The notes: a model not told the origin generated them from the letters alone. A stretch of DNA of 64,000 bases from Phytomonospora endophytica (GCF_014202425.1 NZ_JACHGT010000009.1:186001-250000), one strand, 5' to 3'; shown: positions 44,790-54,886, counted from the first letter of the stretch. Made by a program: numbers and translations.

Positions 44790-45647
44790 ATGCAGCTCCT
44801 TGACGGTAAGGCCACCGCCGCGGCCATCAAAGACGAACTGACGATCCGGGTCAAGGCCCTGGCCACCAAGGGGGTCACGCCCGGTCTGGCGACCGTTCTG
44901 GTCGGCGACGACCCCGCCTCGAAGGTGTACGTGGCCAGCAAGCACCGCGACTGCGCGGCCGTCGGGATCCACTCGGTGCAAAAGCAGCTGCCCGCCGACG
45001 CGACCTTCCCGCAGATCGCCGAGGTCATCGACGAGCTCAACGCCGACGACGCCATTCACGGTTACATCGTTCAGCTGCCGCTGCCCGCCGGGATCAGCCA
45101 GCAGGCCGTGCTGGAGCGCATCGACCCCGACAAGGACGCCGACGGCCTCCACCCCGTCAGCCTCGGCCGGCTCGTGCTCGGCGAGCAGGGCGCGCTGCCG
45201 TGCACGCCGCGCGGGATCGTCGAGCTGCTGCGCCGCTACGACGTGCCCCTCAACGGCGCCGAGGTCGTCGTCATCGGGCGCGGCATCACCGTCGGGCGCC
45301 CGCTCGGGCTGCTGCTGACCCGTCGCAGCGAGAACGCGACCGTCGTCCTCTGCCACACCGGAACGCGCGACCTGGCCGAGCACACCCGCCGCGCCGACAT
45401 CATCGTCGTCGCCGCCGGCAAGGCCGGGCTGCTCACGCCCGACATGGTCCGGCCCGGGGCCGCCGTGCTCGACGTCGGCGTGACCCGCGAGGTCCAGGCC
45501 GACGGCAAGGCCAGGATCCTCGGCGACGTCGCACCCGAGGTCGCCGCCGTCGCCGGTCACCTCGCGCCCATGCCCGGCGGGGTCGGGCCGATGACGCGCG
45601 CGATGCTGCTGACGAACGTCGTGGAGCGCGCCGAACAGCTCGCGTGA
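44790..45647 (+). CDS. folD: Methylenetetrahydrofolate dehydrogenase/cyclohydrolase
   Basis: 285 residues, full length. Catalytic Lys in [11 protein letters not shown]; signatures [54 protein letters not shown] (NADP site) and VLDVGVTRE. Supplies the 10-formyl-THF used by PurN and PurH. GGGAGGA upstream of the ATG. Confidence 0.97.
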   Translation: MQLLDGKATAAAIKDELTIRVKALATKGVTPGLATVLVGDDPASKVYVASKHRDCAAVGIHSVQKQLPADATFPQIAEVIDELNADDAIHGYIVQLPLPAGISQQAVLERIDPDKDADGLHPVSLGRLVLGEQGALPCTPRGIVELLRRYDVPLNGAEVVVIGRGITVGRPLGLLLTRRSENATVVLCHTGTRDLAEHTRRADIIVVAAGKAGLLTPDMVRPGAAVLDVGVTREVQADGKARILGDVAPEVAAVAGHLAPMPGGVGPMTRAMLLTNVVERAEQLA

Positions 45648-45746
45648 GATCCGCGACCTCCCACGCCTACCCGACGGGCTCGGGCGCCGGGCGTGCGCGT
45701 AGGTTCGCCTTAACGACCTGTCAAGGGACTCAAAGGAGCAGCCAGA

Positions 45747-46697
45747 ATGGGCAAGAAGGTCACCGTCGTCGGCGCCGGTTTCTACGGCTCCACCACGGCG
45801 CAGCGGCTGGCGGAGTACGACGTCTTCGAGACCGTCGTGCTGGTGGACGTAGTCGACGGCAAGCCGGAGGGTCTGGCGCTGGACCTGAACCAGTCGCGGC
45901 CGATCGAGGGCTTCGAGACCCAGGTCATCGGCAAGACCGTCGGCACCGACGGGTCGGGCTACGAGGTCATCGAGGGCTCCGACGTCGTCATCATCACGGC
46001 CGGTTTCCCGCGTAAGCCGGGCATGAGCCGGATGGACCTCCTGGAGAAGAACGCCGGGATCGTCCGCCCCGTGTCGGAGAACGTCGCGAAGTACGCGCCG
46101 AACGCCGTGATCATCGTGGTCACCAACCCGCTCGACGAGATGACCGCGCTGGCGCAGATCGCCTCGCAGCTGCCCAAGCAGCGCGTCCTCGGGCAGGCGG
46201 GCATGCTCGACACCGCGCGCTTCAGCCACTTCGTGGCCGAGGCCGCCGGCGTCCCGATCGCCGCGGTCAAGACCCTGACCCTCGGCTCGCACGGCGACAC
46301 CATGGTGCCCGTGCCGTCCGCGTGCACCGTCGACGGCAAGCCGCTGTCGGACGTGCTGTCGGCCGAGAAGATCGAGGAGCTCGTCGTGCGCACGCGCAAC
46401 GGCGGTGCCGAGGTCGTCGCACTGCTCAAGACCGGCTCGGCGTACTACGCGCCCTCGGCCGCCGCGGCCCGCATGGCCAAGGCCGTCGCCGAGGACTCCG
46501 GCGCGGTCATGCCGGTCTGTGCGTGGGTCGACGGCGAGTACGGCATCGAAGGCGTCTACCTGGGCGTCGAGGCCGAGCTGGGCGCCGTGGGCGTGCGCAA
46601 GGTCGTCGAGACCTCGCTGACCGACACCGAGCTCGCCGGGCTCAAGGAGGCCGCCGAGGCCGTCCGCGCCAAGCAGGCTGACGTCGCGAGCATGTAG
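45747..46697 (+). CDS. mdh: Malate dehydrogenase, LDH-like type
   Basis: 316 residues. NAD site VTVVGAGFYGSTTAQRL (canonical GxGxxG reads GAGFYG), coenzyme Asp in VVLVDVVDG. Substrate Arg in GFPRKPGMSRMDLL, VVTNPLDEMT, catalytic Asp/Arg in GMLDTARF and His in LGSHGDTMVPV. Of the LDH-like MDH group (not the E. coli type). Oxidises malate to oxaloacetate in the citric-acid cycle. AAAGGAG precedes the start; a strong terminator follows. Confidence 0.95.
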   Translation: MGKKVTVVGAGFYGSTTAQRLAEYDVFETVVLVDVVDGKPEGLALDLNQSRPIEGFETQVIGKTVGTDGSGYEVIEGSDVVIITAGFPRKPGMSRMDLLEKNAGIVRPVSENVAKYAPNAVIIVVTNPLDEMTALAQIASQLPKQRVLGQAGMLDTARFSHFVAEAAGVPIAAVKTLTLGSHGDTMVPVPSACTVDGKPLSDVLSAEKIEELVVRTRNGGAEVVALLKTGSAYYAPSAAAARMAKAVAEDSGAVMPVCAWVDGEYGIEGVYLGVEAELGAVGVRKVVETSLTDTELAGLKEAAEAVRAKQADVASM

Positions 46698-46711
46698 TCG
46701 GGTAGGGAACG

Positions 46712-46729
46712 CCCGCACCGAGGTGCGGG
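46712..46729 (+). terminator. First hairpin after mdh
   Basis: CCCGCAC-CGAG-GTGCGGG, 7-bp stem, 15 bases past the stop. Confidence 0.6.
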
Positions 46730-46767
46730 ATTCACCGGTCGTCGCGAGGCCGGTGGTGGTTCGGCAG

Positions 46768-46800
46768 ACGTCCGGCCGGGATTTCCGGCCGGACGTTTTT
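46768..46800 (+). terminator. mdh intrinsic terminator
   Basis: ACGTCCGGCCGG (46768-46779) pairs with CCGGCCGGACGT (46785-46796), followed by TTTT. A classical Rho-independent terminator; the remaining bases to 46935 hold no gene. Confidence 0.92.
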
Positions 46801-46935
46801 CGTGGTCGTCGGACTGCTCGACTTCCGGACCGGCCGCTTCCCGGACGCGGCTCGGAGCCGAACTCCCCCACTCACATCGACGCCTTTCGACTTACGCGGA
46901 GTTAACACCCTGGGTGCGAACATCCTCGTATGGCC

Positions 46936-47622
46936 CTAAACATCCGCTTTGTCATCACGCGTCCGTCCCGGATCCGCCGCGGCTCCCGCCCGCGGATCCG
47001 CGGGCCGCCCCTGCGCGCGGCCGTCCCCGCCCTTCCCCACGGCCTCCGCACCCGCGACGGCGAAGCGCGTCAGGAACTCGCGGAGCGCGTCCATCCCCTC
47101 GGGCGCGTCGGTGTCGCCGTCGGTCATGAGGTGCGCGAGGTTCGGCATCACCGTCGGCCAGCCCGCGATCGCCACCAGCGTCAGGAACAGCCGCTGCGCC
47201 TCGCCCATGTCGGTGAGTCCCAGCTGCGCGGCCATGTCCTCGATGCGCGCGCGGTAGAAGGCGCGGCGTTCGGCGTCGGCGACGAGGTCGCGGTTGCCCA
47301 TCTCCAGTGACTCCCACATGAAGATGCGCATGAGGCTGGGGTCGCGGCGGTGGAACTCGAAGACGCGGCGGACGAAGTCGCCGACGTTCTCGCCCTCGGC
47401 GATCTCCAGCGGCGTCGCCGCGCGGATCTGCTGGAGCGCCATCTCCAGCACGATGTCGTACAACTTCTCCTTGCTCCCGAAGTACGCGTAGATCCGCTCC
47501 TTGTTGGCCCCGGCCTCGCGCGCGATCCGGTCGACCCGTGCGCCGGCGAGACCGTGCGCGGCGAACTCGCGGCGGGCGGCGTCGAGGAGTCGCCCGCGCG
47601 TCGCTTCGGGGTTGCGTGACAT
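46936..47622 (-). CDS. TetR-family repressor of the adjacent MFS gene
   Basis: 228 residues. HTH at residues 8-55 (RLLDAARREFAAHGLAGARV, DRIAREAGANKERIYAYFGSKEKLY). The C-terminal 30 residues are Gly/Arg/Ala-rich and probably disordered. A perfect 20-bp palindrome in the divergent gap is its likely operator. Confidence 0.92.
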   Translation of the reverse strand: MSRNPEATRGRLLDAARREFAAHGLAGARVDRIAREAGANKERIYAYFGSKEKLYDIVLEMALQQIRAATPLEIAEGENVGDFVRRVFEFHRRDPSLMRIFMWESLEMGNRDLVADAERRAFYRARIEDMAAQLGLTDMGEAQRLFLTLVAIAGWPTVMPNLAHLMTDGDTDAPEGMDALREFLTRFAVAGAEAVGKGGDGRAQGRPADPRAGAAADPGRTRDDKADV

Positions 47623-47643
47623 GCATGACAGCTTAGCCGGTTG

Positions 47644-47663
47644 CCAACCAACTAGTTGGTTGG
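47644..47663. promoter_or_regulatory. Perfect 20-bp palindromic operator
   Basis: CCAACCAACTAGTTGGTTGG is a perfect palindrome 21 bases before the TetR start and 13 bases before the MFS start. It is the expected TetR dimer site and would block both promoters. The two starts are only 54 bp apart. Confidence 0.85.
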
Positions 47664-47676
47664 TTAGCGTGTGCAC

Positions 47677-48861
47677 ATGACAACGGCCACCCTCCACCGA
47701 CCGGCCCGGACCGCGCGGGCCGTCCCGGCCGCCACCCGCCTCCTCCCCACGATCCTCGTCCTCGCGCCGACGGCCCTCCTCGCGACCGGCCAGCTCTACC
47801 TCGGCATCCCGCTCGTCCCCGCCGTCGCCGCCGACTGGCAGGCCACGCCCGCCGCCGCCCTGAGCGCGCTGACCACCTTCGGCCTCGGCTACGCCACCGG
47901 CGTCCTCGTCTTCGGTCTCCTCGTCGACCGGCTCGGCGCCCGGCGGGTCATGACCTACGGCCTGCTCGCCGCCGCCCTGGCGACCGCGGCCGTCACGTTC
48001 GCCGGCGACCTGACCGGCGCCTATGTCCTGCGCGGGGTCCAGGGCTTCGCCGTCGGCGCCTTCCCGCCCGCCGCTTTCGCCTACATCGGCGCGACGGTTC
48101 CCATGGCGCGCAAGGGACTGGTGTTCTCCTGCCTGACCGGCGGCTTCCTGGCGGCGGGCGGACTCGCCCAGCTCGCCGGACAGGGCGTGGTCGCCGTGAC
48201 CGACTGGCGGACCGCTTTCCTCGGCGGGGCCGCGCTCATGCTCGCCGCCGCGGTCGCGGTCCGGCTCGTCTTGCGGCCGGATCCGGTGCGCACCAAGGAC
48301 TCGGCGCCCGCGCGCTTGAAGGTCACCGGACGACTGACCGGACTGTACGCGGCGGCCTTCACGCTGCTCGTCGGCTTCGTGACCGTCTACACCGGACTCC
48401 AGCTCTCCGGCGACGTCGATCCCGGATCGCTGCCCTGGCTGCGTCTGAGCGCCGTTCCGGCGGTAGTGGTCGTGCCGTTCCTCATCGGACGGTCGCGGAT
48501 GACACCGACGAGGCGCGCGGCGATCGGGCTGGCCGTGGTCGCCGTCGTGACCGCGATCCTCGCCTTCGTCACCGCACCGACCGTCGTGCTGGCCGCGCTG
48601 CTGTTCGTCCTCACGCTCGCCGTCGCGACCTCCGCGCCGAGTCTCGCCGAGGCCGTCGGCACCGAATCGGGACCCGCCCGCGCCTTCGGGGCCGGGATCT
48701 TCAACGCCTGCCTGCTCACCGGCGCGAGCGTCGCCGGACCGGTCGCGTCCACTCTCGACGGACGGACCACCTCGATCCTCGTCGCCGCCGCCGTCACCGC
48801 CCTCGGGGCGTCGGCCGCGTTTTCCGCCCATCGCAACCACATCCGAAGGGAACACCCATGA
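47677..48861 (+). CDS. MFS transporter (drug-efflux type)
   Basis: 394 residues, 12 membrane helices. Opening helices LLPTILVLAPTALLATGQLY; between helices 2 and 3 the MFS signature VDRLGARRVMTYGLL; helix 4-5 region RGVQGFAVGAFPPAAFAYIG. Export substrate unknown, probably induced by a ligand of the divergent TetR. ATG 47677 is used; GTG 47671 would add two residues. The transcript may be nearly leaderless. Its stop overlaps the next start (ATGA). Confidence 0.9.
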   Translation: MTTATLHRPARTARAVPAATRLLPTILVLAPTALLATGQLYLGIPLVPAVAADWQATPAAALSALTTFGLGYATGVLVFGLLVDRLGARRVMTYGLLAAALATAAVTFAGDLTGAYVLRGVQGFAVGAFPPAAFAYIGATVPMARKGLVFSCLTGGFLAAGGLAQLAGQGVVAVTDWRTAFLGGAALMLAAAVAVRLVLRPDPVRTKDSAPARLKVTGRLTGLYAAAFTLLVGFVTVYTGLQLSGDVDPGSLPWLRLSAVPAVVVVPFLIGRSRMTPTRRAAIGLAVVAVVTAILAFVTAPTVVLAALLFVLTLAVATSAPSLAEAVGTESGPARAFGAGIFNACLLTGASVAGPVASTLDGRTTSILVAAAVTALGASAAFSAHRNHIRREHP

Positions 48862-49271
48862 GCGACACGCGCCAGACCGTCGAGACCTTCCTCGCCGGCC
48901 TCGGAAAAGGGGACATCGACGGGGTGCTCGGCCTCTGCGCCGACCCGATCGACATGGCCGTGCACGGATCGCCGCTCGTTCCGTGGCTGGGCAGGCGAAG
49001 CAGCCACATCCAGGTCGCCGAGTTCTTCAACCTGATCCACAACCTCTGCACGCCCGAACGCTTCGAGATCGAGACGATCGTCGTCGACGGCGACGAGGCC
49101 GTCGTCCTCGGCGACTTCCGCTACCTGGTCAACGAGACCGGAAAGAACTTCGACTCGACGTTCGCCCTGCGCCTGACGGTGACCGGCGGCCGCGTCACCA
49201 GGTACCACATGCACGAGGACTCCTACGCGATCCACCTCGCCTTCGGCGGAGACGGCGAACCCGGAGTCTGA
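48858..49271 (+). CDS. NTF2/SnoaL-like protein (limonene-epoxide-hydrolase-like fold)
   Basis: 137 residues. TVETFLAGLGKGDIDGVLGLCADPIDMAVHG and RITRYHMHED-type ending (GGRVTRYHMHEDSYAI) are the cone-shaped NTF2-like fold. Reaction unknown. Translationally coupled to the MFS gene, so it may modify or bind the same compound. Confidence 0.8.
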   Translation: MSDTRQTVETFLAGLGKGDIDGVLGLCADPIDMAVHGSPLVPWLGRRSSHIQVAEFFNLIHNLCTPERFEIETIVVDGDEAVVLGDFRYLVNETGKNFDSTFALRLTVTGGRVTRYHMHEDSYAIHLAFGGDGEPGV

Positions 49272-49283
49272 CCCCCAGACGAG

Positions 49284-49321
49284 CGCGGCACCCCCGGCCA
49301 GGTGTCACCGGGGGTGCCGCG
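49284..49321. terminator. Bidirectional terminator between NTF2-like gene and eccC
   Basis: CGCGGCACCCCCGG (49284-49297) and CCGGGGGTGCCGCG (49308-49321): 14-bp perfect stem, 10-base loop. The 82 bases from there to eccC hold nothing else. Confidence 0.88.
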
Positions 49322-49403
49322 TTCTCCGCGAACGGGGACGTTCGAACCCAGAGTGTCAACTCCGCGCAGGCCGAAAGATGTCGATCCCGGCCCGGCCAAC
49401 GCC

Positions 49404-52400
49404 CTACGTCGCCACCTGCACCGGCTCCGGCGGCTCACCGCGCCGGGTCATCAGCGCGCGCCCGACCGGCAGCCGCTGCGGCGCGACACCATTGGCCAGC
49501 CGCCCTTCCATCCGGTCGCCGGAGAACATCATGGTCGGCGGCGACATGTCCGACAGCGTCTGCAGGAACGGCTCGTACAGCGCCCGCGAGGCACCACCGG
49601 TCCGGCGCGCCACGATCACGTGGAACCCGAGGTCGCGCCCCTGCGGGATGAACTCGATCAGCGGCGCCAGCGGGTTCCCGTTCGCCGAGGCGACCAGGTC
49701 GTAGTCGTCGACGATCAGGAAGACCTCATATCCCTTCCACCACGAACGATCCCGCAGCTGCTTCGGCGTCACGTCCGGCCCCGGGAGGCGGGCGCGCAGC
49801 CCGTTGGCGAGCTCCTGCGCGTTCTGCGCCGTGTGCGCCGCCGAGGTGCAGTAGGTCAGCTCGTACTCGGGCGGCACCTCTTCGAGGTGCGTGCGACGGA
49901 AGTCGACCATCATGACGCCGACGTCGCCGACGGGCCGGCGGATCACCTGGCCGATGATCGTCCGCAGCAGCGTCGACTTGCCGGTCTGCGGATCCCCGTA
50001 GACGACCAGGTGCGGGTCGACGTCGAAGTCGATGCGCGCCGGGCCGAGATCCCTTTCGGACAGTCCGACGACCGGCAGCATCCCGAAGGGGTCCTCGGCG
50101 TCGTCGGCGACGTAGCTCGGCACGAGCTCGCCGATCTCGACGTGCGAGGGCAGGACGCGCACCTGTGGGACCGGTGGCTGCGGCCAGCGCCCGCTGACTT
50201 CCCTGGCCAGCTGGGCGATCGCGGCCGGGAGGTCCTCGGATTCGGTGACGCCGTCGATGCGCGGCAGCGCGACGTGGCCGTACTGCTCGTCCGACCACAG
50301 TAGACGGCCGGGGACCTCCTTCGGGAGCGCCTCGGCGAGCTTGCGGTCGATGCCGGAGTCGAAGGGGTCGGACAGGCGAAGTTCGACGCGGCCGCCGATC
50401 GAGGCCGTCAGGCGGGTGCGGATCTGCGTCGAGTTCACCGCCGTCAGCACGGTGTGCACGCCGAGGGCCGGGCCGCGGCCGACGATCTCCATCAGCGGGT
50501 CTTCGAGTTCGAAGTCCACCTCGCGCAGCGCGCCCCAGCCGTCGATGACGAACACGACGTCGCCGGCGATCTCCGGCGGGATCTCACCGGCCGCGCGCGC
50601 CTTGCGCAGGCGGGCCGGGGAGTCGAGGCCGTATCGCTGCATGGCGGCTTCGCGGATGTCCAGCTGCGCCTTCACATCGGCGATCACGCGACGCATCAGT
50701 TCCGGCTCGGAGCGGCCCGCGACGGCCGCGACGTGCGGCAGCGCGGCGAGGGGCGCGAGCGCGCCGCCGCCGTAGTCGACGATGTAGCAGGCGATCTGGC
50801 CGGGTTCGTAGCGCAGCGCGAGGCCGGAGATGAGGGTGCGGATCAGCGTCGACTTGCCCGAGACCGGGGCGCCGTAGACGGCGAGGTTGGCGTCGGAACC
50901 GGTCAGGTCCCATTCGAGGGGCTTCTGCCGCTGGTCGCGCGGGGCGTCGTGCAGACCGAGGATCGCGGTGACCTTCAGGGGATCGGTGACGGGGTCGAGT
51001 GCGCCCGGGACCGCGTCGAGGGTCATCGCGTCCGGCAGCGGCGGCAGCCAGACCGGCCGCACGGGTGCGGCCTCGGTGGAGGAGAGCCGGTCGACGAGGA
51101 CCTGCAGGACGGTGCGCTCCTCGGGGGCGGCGTGGCCGCCGTGACCGGACGAGCCGTCGGGCGCGATCGCCGCCAGCGCTTGGGAGACGCCCATCAGGGG
51201 CGCGGCCGGCGGCGGCCACGGCAGTACCGGCAGGCGCTCCTCGCTGTCCTCGCGCGGCGGCTGGTAGGCGCCGGAGACCATGGCGGCCTTGAAACGGGTG
51301 AACACCGAGGTGTCCACCTTCAGGTAGCCGGAGCCCGGCTCGGGCGGCAGGCGGTAGGCGTCGGGGACGCCGATCGCGTCGCGGCTCTCGCCTTCGGAGA
51401 AGGTCCGCAGGCCGATCCGGTACGACAGGTGCGATTCCAGGCCGCGGATCGCGCCGCCTTCGAGTCGCTGCGTGGCCAGCAGGAGGTGGACGCCGATGGA
51501 GCGGCCGATGCGGCCGACGGCGACGAAGAGTTCGGCGAAGTCGGGTTTGGCGGTCAGCAGCTCGGAGAACTCGTCGATGATGACCAGCAGGTGCGGCAGG
51601 GGATCCAGCTCCGGCCGGGTCTTGCGCAGCCGCGTGTAGGCGTGCACGTTCGGGAGGTTCCCGACGTCCTTGAGGAGTTGCTGGCGGCGCAGCATCTCAC
51701 CGTAAAGGGCTTCGCGGAAACGGTCGACGAGGGCGAGGTCGTCGGCGAGGTTGGTGATGCTGCCGGCGTTGTGCGGCAGGGGATCCAGGTCGGCGAAGGT
51801 CGCGCCGCCCTTGAAGTCGACGGTGAGCAGCGCGAGCTGTTCCGGGTTGTGCCGGACGGCGAGGGCGGCCACGAGCGTCCGCAGCGCCTCCGACTTTCCC
51901 GAACCGGTCGCGCCGACGATCAGGCCGTGCGGGCCCATGCCGCCGAGCGCGGACTCCTTGAGGTCCAGGTCGACGATCTCGCCGTCGGGTCCGACGCCGA
52001 TCGGCACCCGCAGCGCGTCCTCGTCCCGGCGTGAGTTCCACATGTATTCGACGTCAACGGTTCCGGGGTCCGACAGGCCGAGGATCTCGGCGAGCCCGTG
52101 CACGCTGTGCAGGGCCTCGCCGCTCTCGGCCTCGGCCAGCCGGTAGGGGCTCAGGGCCCGCGCGATCCCGGCGGCCTCGGCGATCCCGACCTTGTCCATG
52201 AGCCCGAGCAGCGGTTCGCGCTCCTTCGGTTCCTCGCCCGGGGGTGTCTCCACGGGGATCCGGAGGTCGAGCGCCGCGGTGACCTCACCGTCGCCGGTGA
52301 CGAGGAGGCGGGCCTCGACGCGTTCGGGCTCCTGCCGCTGTTCGGCGATGATGCTGACGATGTGGATGCCGAGGTCGGCCGGGGAGATGTCCTCGTCCCA

Positions 52401-53405
52401 CAGCCCGGCGATGGAGACCTGCTGTTCGCCGTCGACGATGACGACCAGGTGCTGGGTGCCCGGGCCGGGCGGGCCGCCGCGGCGGCGGCGCCAGTCCTGG
52501 CTGCGGCGGTGGATGTCCTCGGCGAGCGCTTCGGCGAGTTCGCCGGTGCTCTCGCACAGCAGCGGGCGCGGGAGGGGTCCGCTGCCGGGGCCTTCGGCGA
52601 GGACGTGCGGGAGGAAGAGCGACCAGTGCCAGCGGTCGGCGAGGGTGCGGTGCCTGACGATGGCGACGCGGGCGTCATCGGGTGAGACGAGGGTGGTCAG
52701 CTGGGTGAGCATCGTGCGGGCGACGGCGCGGCCGTTCTCGTAGTCGCCGATGACGGAGACGTTGCCGTAGCGGCCCAGCGGGATGGTCAGCGGCTGGCCG
52801 CCGATCGTCGCGTAGTGGTCGACGAGCTCTTCGGCGCTGCTCTGGCAGACGGGGTCGTATGTGTTGAGGGGGTTGGGATCCACGTTCAGCGTGAGGGTCC
52901 GGGCCAGTGGCACGCGTGCGAGTCCACAACGGATGGTGAGCAGTTCGGGGTCGGCGCCGCGCCGTTCCCAGCGGCGGGCTGGGCCGCTGACGATGTCGGC
53001 GAGCAGCTCGGGGTGCGGGTGGCGCAGGGCCTGGGACTCCCGCTGTCCGCGCGCGGCCTTGCGGATCGTGCCGCGCATGTCCTCCAGGTAGTCGAGGTAG
53101 CGTTCGCGCTGGTCGCGCAGCTTCCGTTTGGGGCCGCTGCGCATCGAGATCCACATGACGACGCCGAGGGCGACGCTGGCGACGAGCATGAGCAGCCCGG
53201 CGGCGGCGTAGAGGGGCCGGTTGGCGTTGGTCAGGGCCATCATGAGCGCGCCGGAGCCCGACATCATGGGCATGATGACCATCGCCATGTTCATCGCGGC
53301 GCTGCCCGGTTCGGGCAGCTGCGGTGGCGCGGCCAGCTTGATCGGAGTGGTGGAGACCTCCGGGACCGGTTGCCTGGCGGGCCTGCGCACCAGCGTCGTG
53401 CTCAC
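49404..53405 (-). CDS. eccC: Type VII secretion motor ATPase EccC (fused Ca+Cb)
   Basis: 1333 residues from GTG 53405, which has a strong GGGAGGA 6-12 bases upstream. Two membrane helices at about 40-90 (AMNMAMVIMPMMSGSGALMM and LYAAAGLLMLVASVALGVVM) precede three FtsK/SpoIIIE-type ATPase domains. Walker A motifs: GATGSGKSE (near 500), GAPVSGKST (near 845), GDPQTGKST (near 1137). Walker B strands: LLVIIDEFSELL, VVFVIDGWGALR and VFLIVDDYDLV. Length and order are normal for the single-chain EccC of ESX systems. It drives export of WXG100-type substrates recognised by the last ATPase domain. Divergent from eccD across 128 bp. Confidence 0.96.
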   Translation of the reverse strand: MSTTLVRRPARQPVPEVSTTPIKLAAPPQLPEPGSAAMNMAMVIMPMMSGSGALMMALTNANRPLYAAAGLLMLVASVALGVVMWISMRSGPKRKLRDQRERYLDYLEDMRGTIRKAARGQRESQALRHPHPELLADIVSGPARRWERRGADPELLTIRCGLARVPLARTLTLNVDPNPLNTYDPVCQSSAEELVDHYATIGGQPLTIPLGRYGNVSVIGDYENGRAVARTMLTQLTTLVSPDDARVAIVRHRTLADRWHWSLFLPHVLAEGPGSGPLPRPLLCESTGELAEALAEDIHRRSQDWRRRRGGPPGPGTQHLVVIVDGEQQVSIAGLWDEDISPADLGIHIVSIIAEQRQEPERVEARLLVTGDGEVTAALDLRIPVETPPGEEPKEREPLLGLMDKVGIAEAAGIARALSPYRLAEAESGEALHSVHGLAEILGLSDPGTVDVEYMWNSRRDEDALRVPIGVGPDGEIVDLDLKESALGGMGPHGLIVGATGSGKSEALRTLVAALAVRHNPEQLALLTVDFKGGATFADLDPLPHNAGSITNLADDLALVDRFREALYGEMLRRQQLLKDVGNLPNVHAYTRLRKTRPELDPLPHLLVIIDEFSELLTAKPDFAELFVAVGRIGRSIGVHLLLATQRLEGGAIRGLESHLSYRIGLRTFSEGESRDAIGVPDAYRLPPEPGSGYLKVDTSVFTRFKAAMVSGAYQPPREDSEERLPVLPWPPPAAPLMGVSQALAAIAPDGSSGHGGHAAPEERTVLQVLVDRLSSTEAAPVRPVWLPPLPDAMTLDAVPGALDPVTDPLKVTAILGLHDAPRDQRQKPLEWDLTGSDANLAVYGAPVSGKSTLIRTLISGLALRYEPGQIACYIVDYGGGALAPLAALPHVAAVAGRSEPELMRRVIADVKAQLDIREAAMQRYGLDSPARLRKARAAGEIPPEIAGDVVFVIDGWGALREVDFELEDPLMEIVGRGPALGVHTVLTAVNSTQIRTRLTASIGGRVELRLSDPFDSGIDRKLAEALPKEVPGRLLWSDEQYGHVALPRIDGVTESEDLPAAIAQLAREVSGRWPQPPVPQVRVLPSHVEIGELVPSYVADDAEDPFGMLPVVGLSERDLGPARIDFDVDPHLVVYGDPQTGKSTLLRTIIGQVIRRPVGDVGVMMVDFRRTHLEEVPPEYELTYCTSAAHTAQNAQELANGLRARLPGPDVTPKQLRDRSWWKGYEVFLIVDDYDLVASANGNPLAPLIEFIPQGRDLGFHVIVARRTGGASRALYEPFLQTLSDMSPPTMMFSGDRMEGRLANGVAPQRLPVGRALMTRRGEPPEPVQVAT

Positions 53406-53533
53406 CGGATTCCTCCCATGCAGATGCTCCTCAATGGACATCCCCGGTTAACGGGGGCCAAGCGTATCGTTGTGCAGCAGGCGTGATCCTGGCAAGCTGC
53501 AGTGGCCAAATCTTGAACTACAGGGAGATTTCC

Positions 53534-54874
53534 TTGCCAGGTCAGTACAGTGCGGTGACCGTGGTGGGACCGCAGTCCACAAGGGACATCGCGTTGCCGA
53601 CCAATGTGCCGCTGGCCGAACTGCTGCCGCAGTTGCTGCGGCCCGGGCTGCTGCGCACCGAGCCGACCGAGGTCAACCCGGCCGGCTGGACGCTGACCAC
53701 GGTGGAGGGCTACCGGATCGCGCCGGGCCGCACCCTCGCCGAGGCCGAGGTCGGCGACGGCGAGGTCCTGCACCTCCACGACGCCACCGACCAGATCATC
53801 CCGACGCCCGTCGAGGACATCCGCGACGCCATCGAGGATCACGTCGACGGCGGCGGCAGGGCCTGGCAGGCCGGTACCGGCCGCGTCTACGCCACCGCGC
53901 TGGCCGCGCTCGTCGTCGGTGCGGCGGCCTTCCTCGGCGGCAGCGCCACCGCGGTGATCCTGACCGGTGTGCTGATCTGCCTGCTGTCGGTGGTGGTCAC
54001 CTGGTGGTCGGCGGCCGAGAACCATTCCCTGGCAAGGCTCGCGATCATCGGCGGGGCCCTGTGGGCCTGGCGCGTGGCGCACCTGGCGACCGCCGGGGTC
54101 GTCGGCGACGGCATGGCCGGTGAGGCGACCCGGCACACCTACGGCGCCTCGGCGGCGCTGCTCGTCACCGTCCTGTGCCTCATCGGCACTCCCCTGGCGC
54201 TCCCCTACGTCACCGCGCTCGGCGGGGTGACGCTGCTCGGATCCATCGGGGCGGCGGCACTCGCGATGGGCGCGCCACTCGCGCCGACCGCCGCGGGCGT
54301 CCTGCTGGCGGCGCTGTTCACCCTCGGCATCATGCCCCGGGTCTCGATGACCACCGGCGGTCTGTTCGGCATGGACCGCCGCATCCAGGCCGGCGAGTCG
54401 GCCACCACCGAGGACCTGCGGCTGCGCCTCGAACGCATCGACGCGATGCTGTGCGGCGGACTGATCGCGCTGTCCTTCTCCGTCGCGCTCACCTCGATCG
54501 TGCTGACCATCGACGGCGGCGTCTTCGAGGGCTGGCTCGCCGTCGGCTCGGCGGTGGCGCTGCTGACCCGATCCCGTGTCTTCGACCAGATCCGGCACGT
54601 GGCACCGCTGCGGATCGCCGGCACCGCCGCCGTCGGCTTCGCCGCCTGGATCTGGCTCAACCAGGTCACCGCAATGAGCCCCTGGCTGCCCGCCGTCGCC
54701 GTCCTCGTCGCGCTCGGCTACGCCGGCACGACGACGATCCCGCGGTCCACAGTGGGCAGTGCCCGCACCCGGCGGATCGTCGGCGTCGCCGAGATCGTCC
54801 TGGTCAGCGCGCTGGTCGCCATCGCGGGCAAGGTCGTCGGCATCTACGACATGGTCGCGGCCATGTCGAACTGA
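53534..54874 (+). CDS. eccD: Type VII secretion integral membrane protein EccD
   Basis: 446 residues from TTG 53534, chosen for AGGGAGA 5-11 bases upstream. The N-terminal ubiquitin-like domain (YSAVTVVGPQSTRDIALPTN, LLRPGLLRTEP, YRIAPGRTLAEAEVGDGEVLHLHD) is about 90 residues. Eleven or so membrane helices follow, starting VYATALAALVVGAAAFLGGS, with GGLFGMDRRIQAGESATTEDL in the middle loop. Forms the export pore with the other Ecc proteins. A 17-bp terminator follows. Confidence 0.92.
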   Translation: MPGQYSAVTVVGPQSTRDIALPTNVPLAELLPQLLRPGLLRTEPTEVNPAGWTLTTVEGYRIAPGRTLAEAEVGDGEVLHLHDATDQIIPTPVEDIRDAIEDHVDGGGRAWQAGTGRVYATALAALVVGAAAFLGGSATAVILTGVLICLLSVVVTWWSAAENHSLARLAIIGGALWAWRVAHLATAGVVGDGMAGEATRHTYGASAALLVTVLCLIGTPLALPYVTALGGVTLLGSIGAAALAMGAPLAPTAAGVLLAALFTLGIMPRVSMTTGGLFGMDRRIQAGESATTEDLRLRLERIDAMLCGGLIALSFSVALTSIVLTIDGGVFEGWLAVGSAVALLTRSRVFDQIRHVAPLRIAGTAAVGFAAWIWLNQVTAMSPWLPAVAVLVALGYAGTTTIPRSTVGSARTRRIVGVAEIVLVSALVAIAGKVVGIYDMVAAMSN

Positions 54875-54886
54875 CCACGACGCGCA

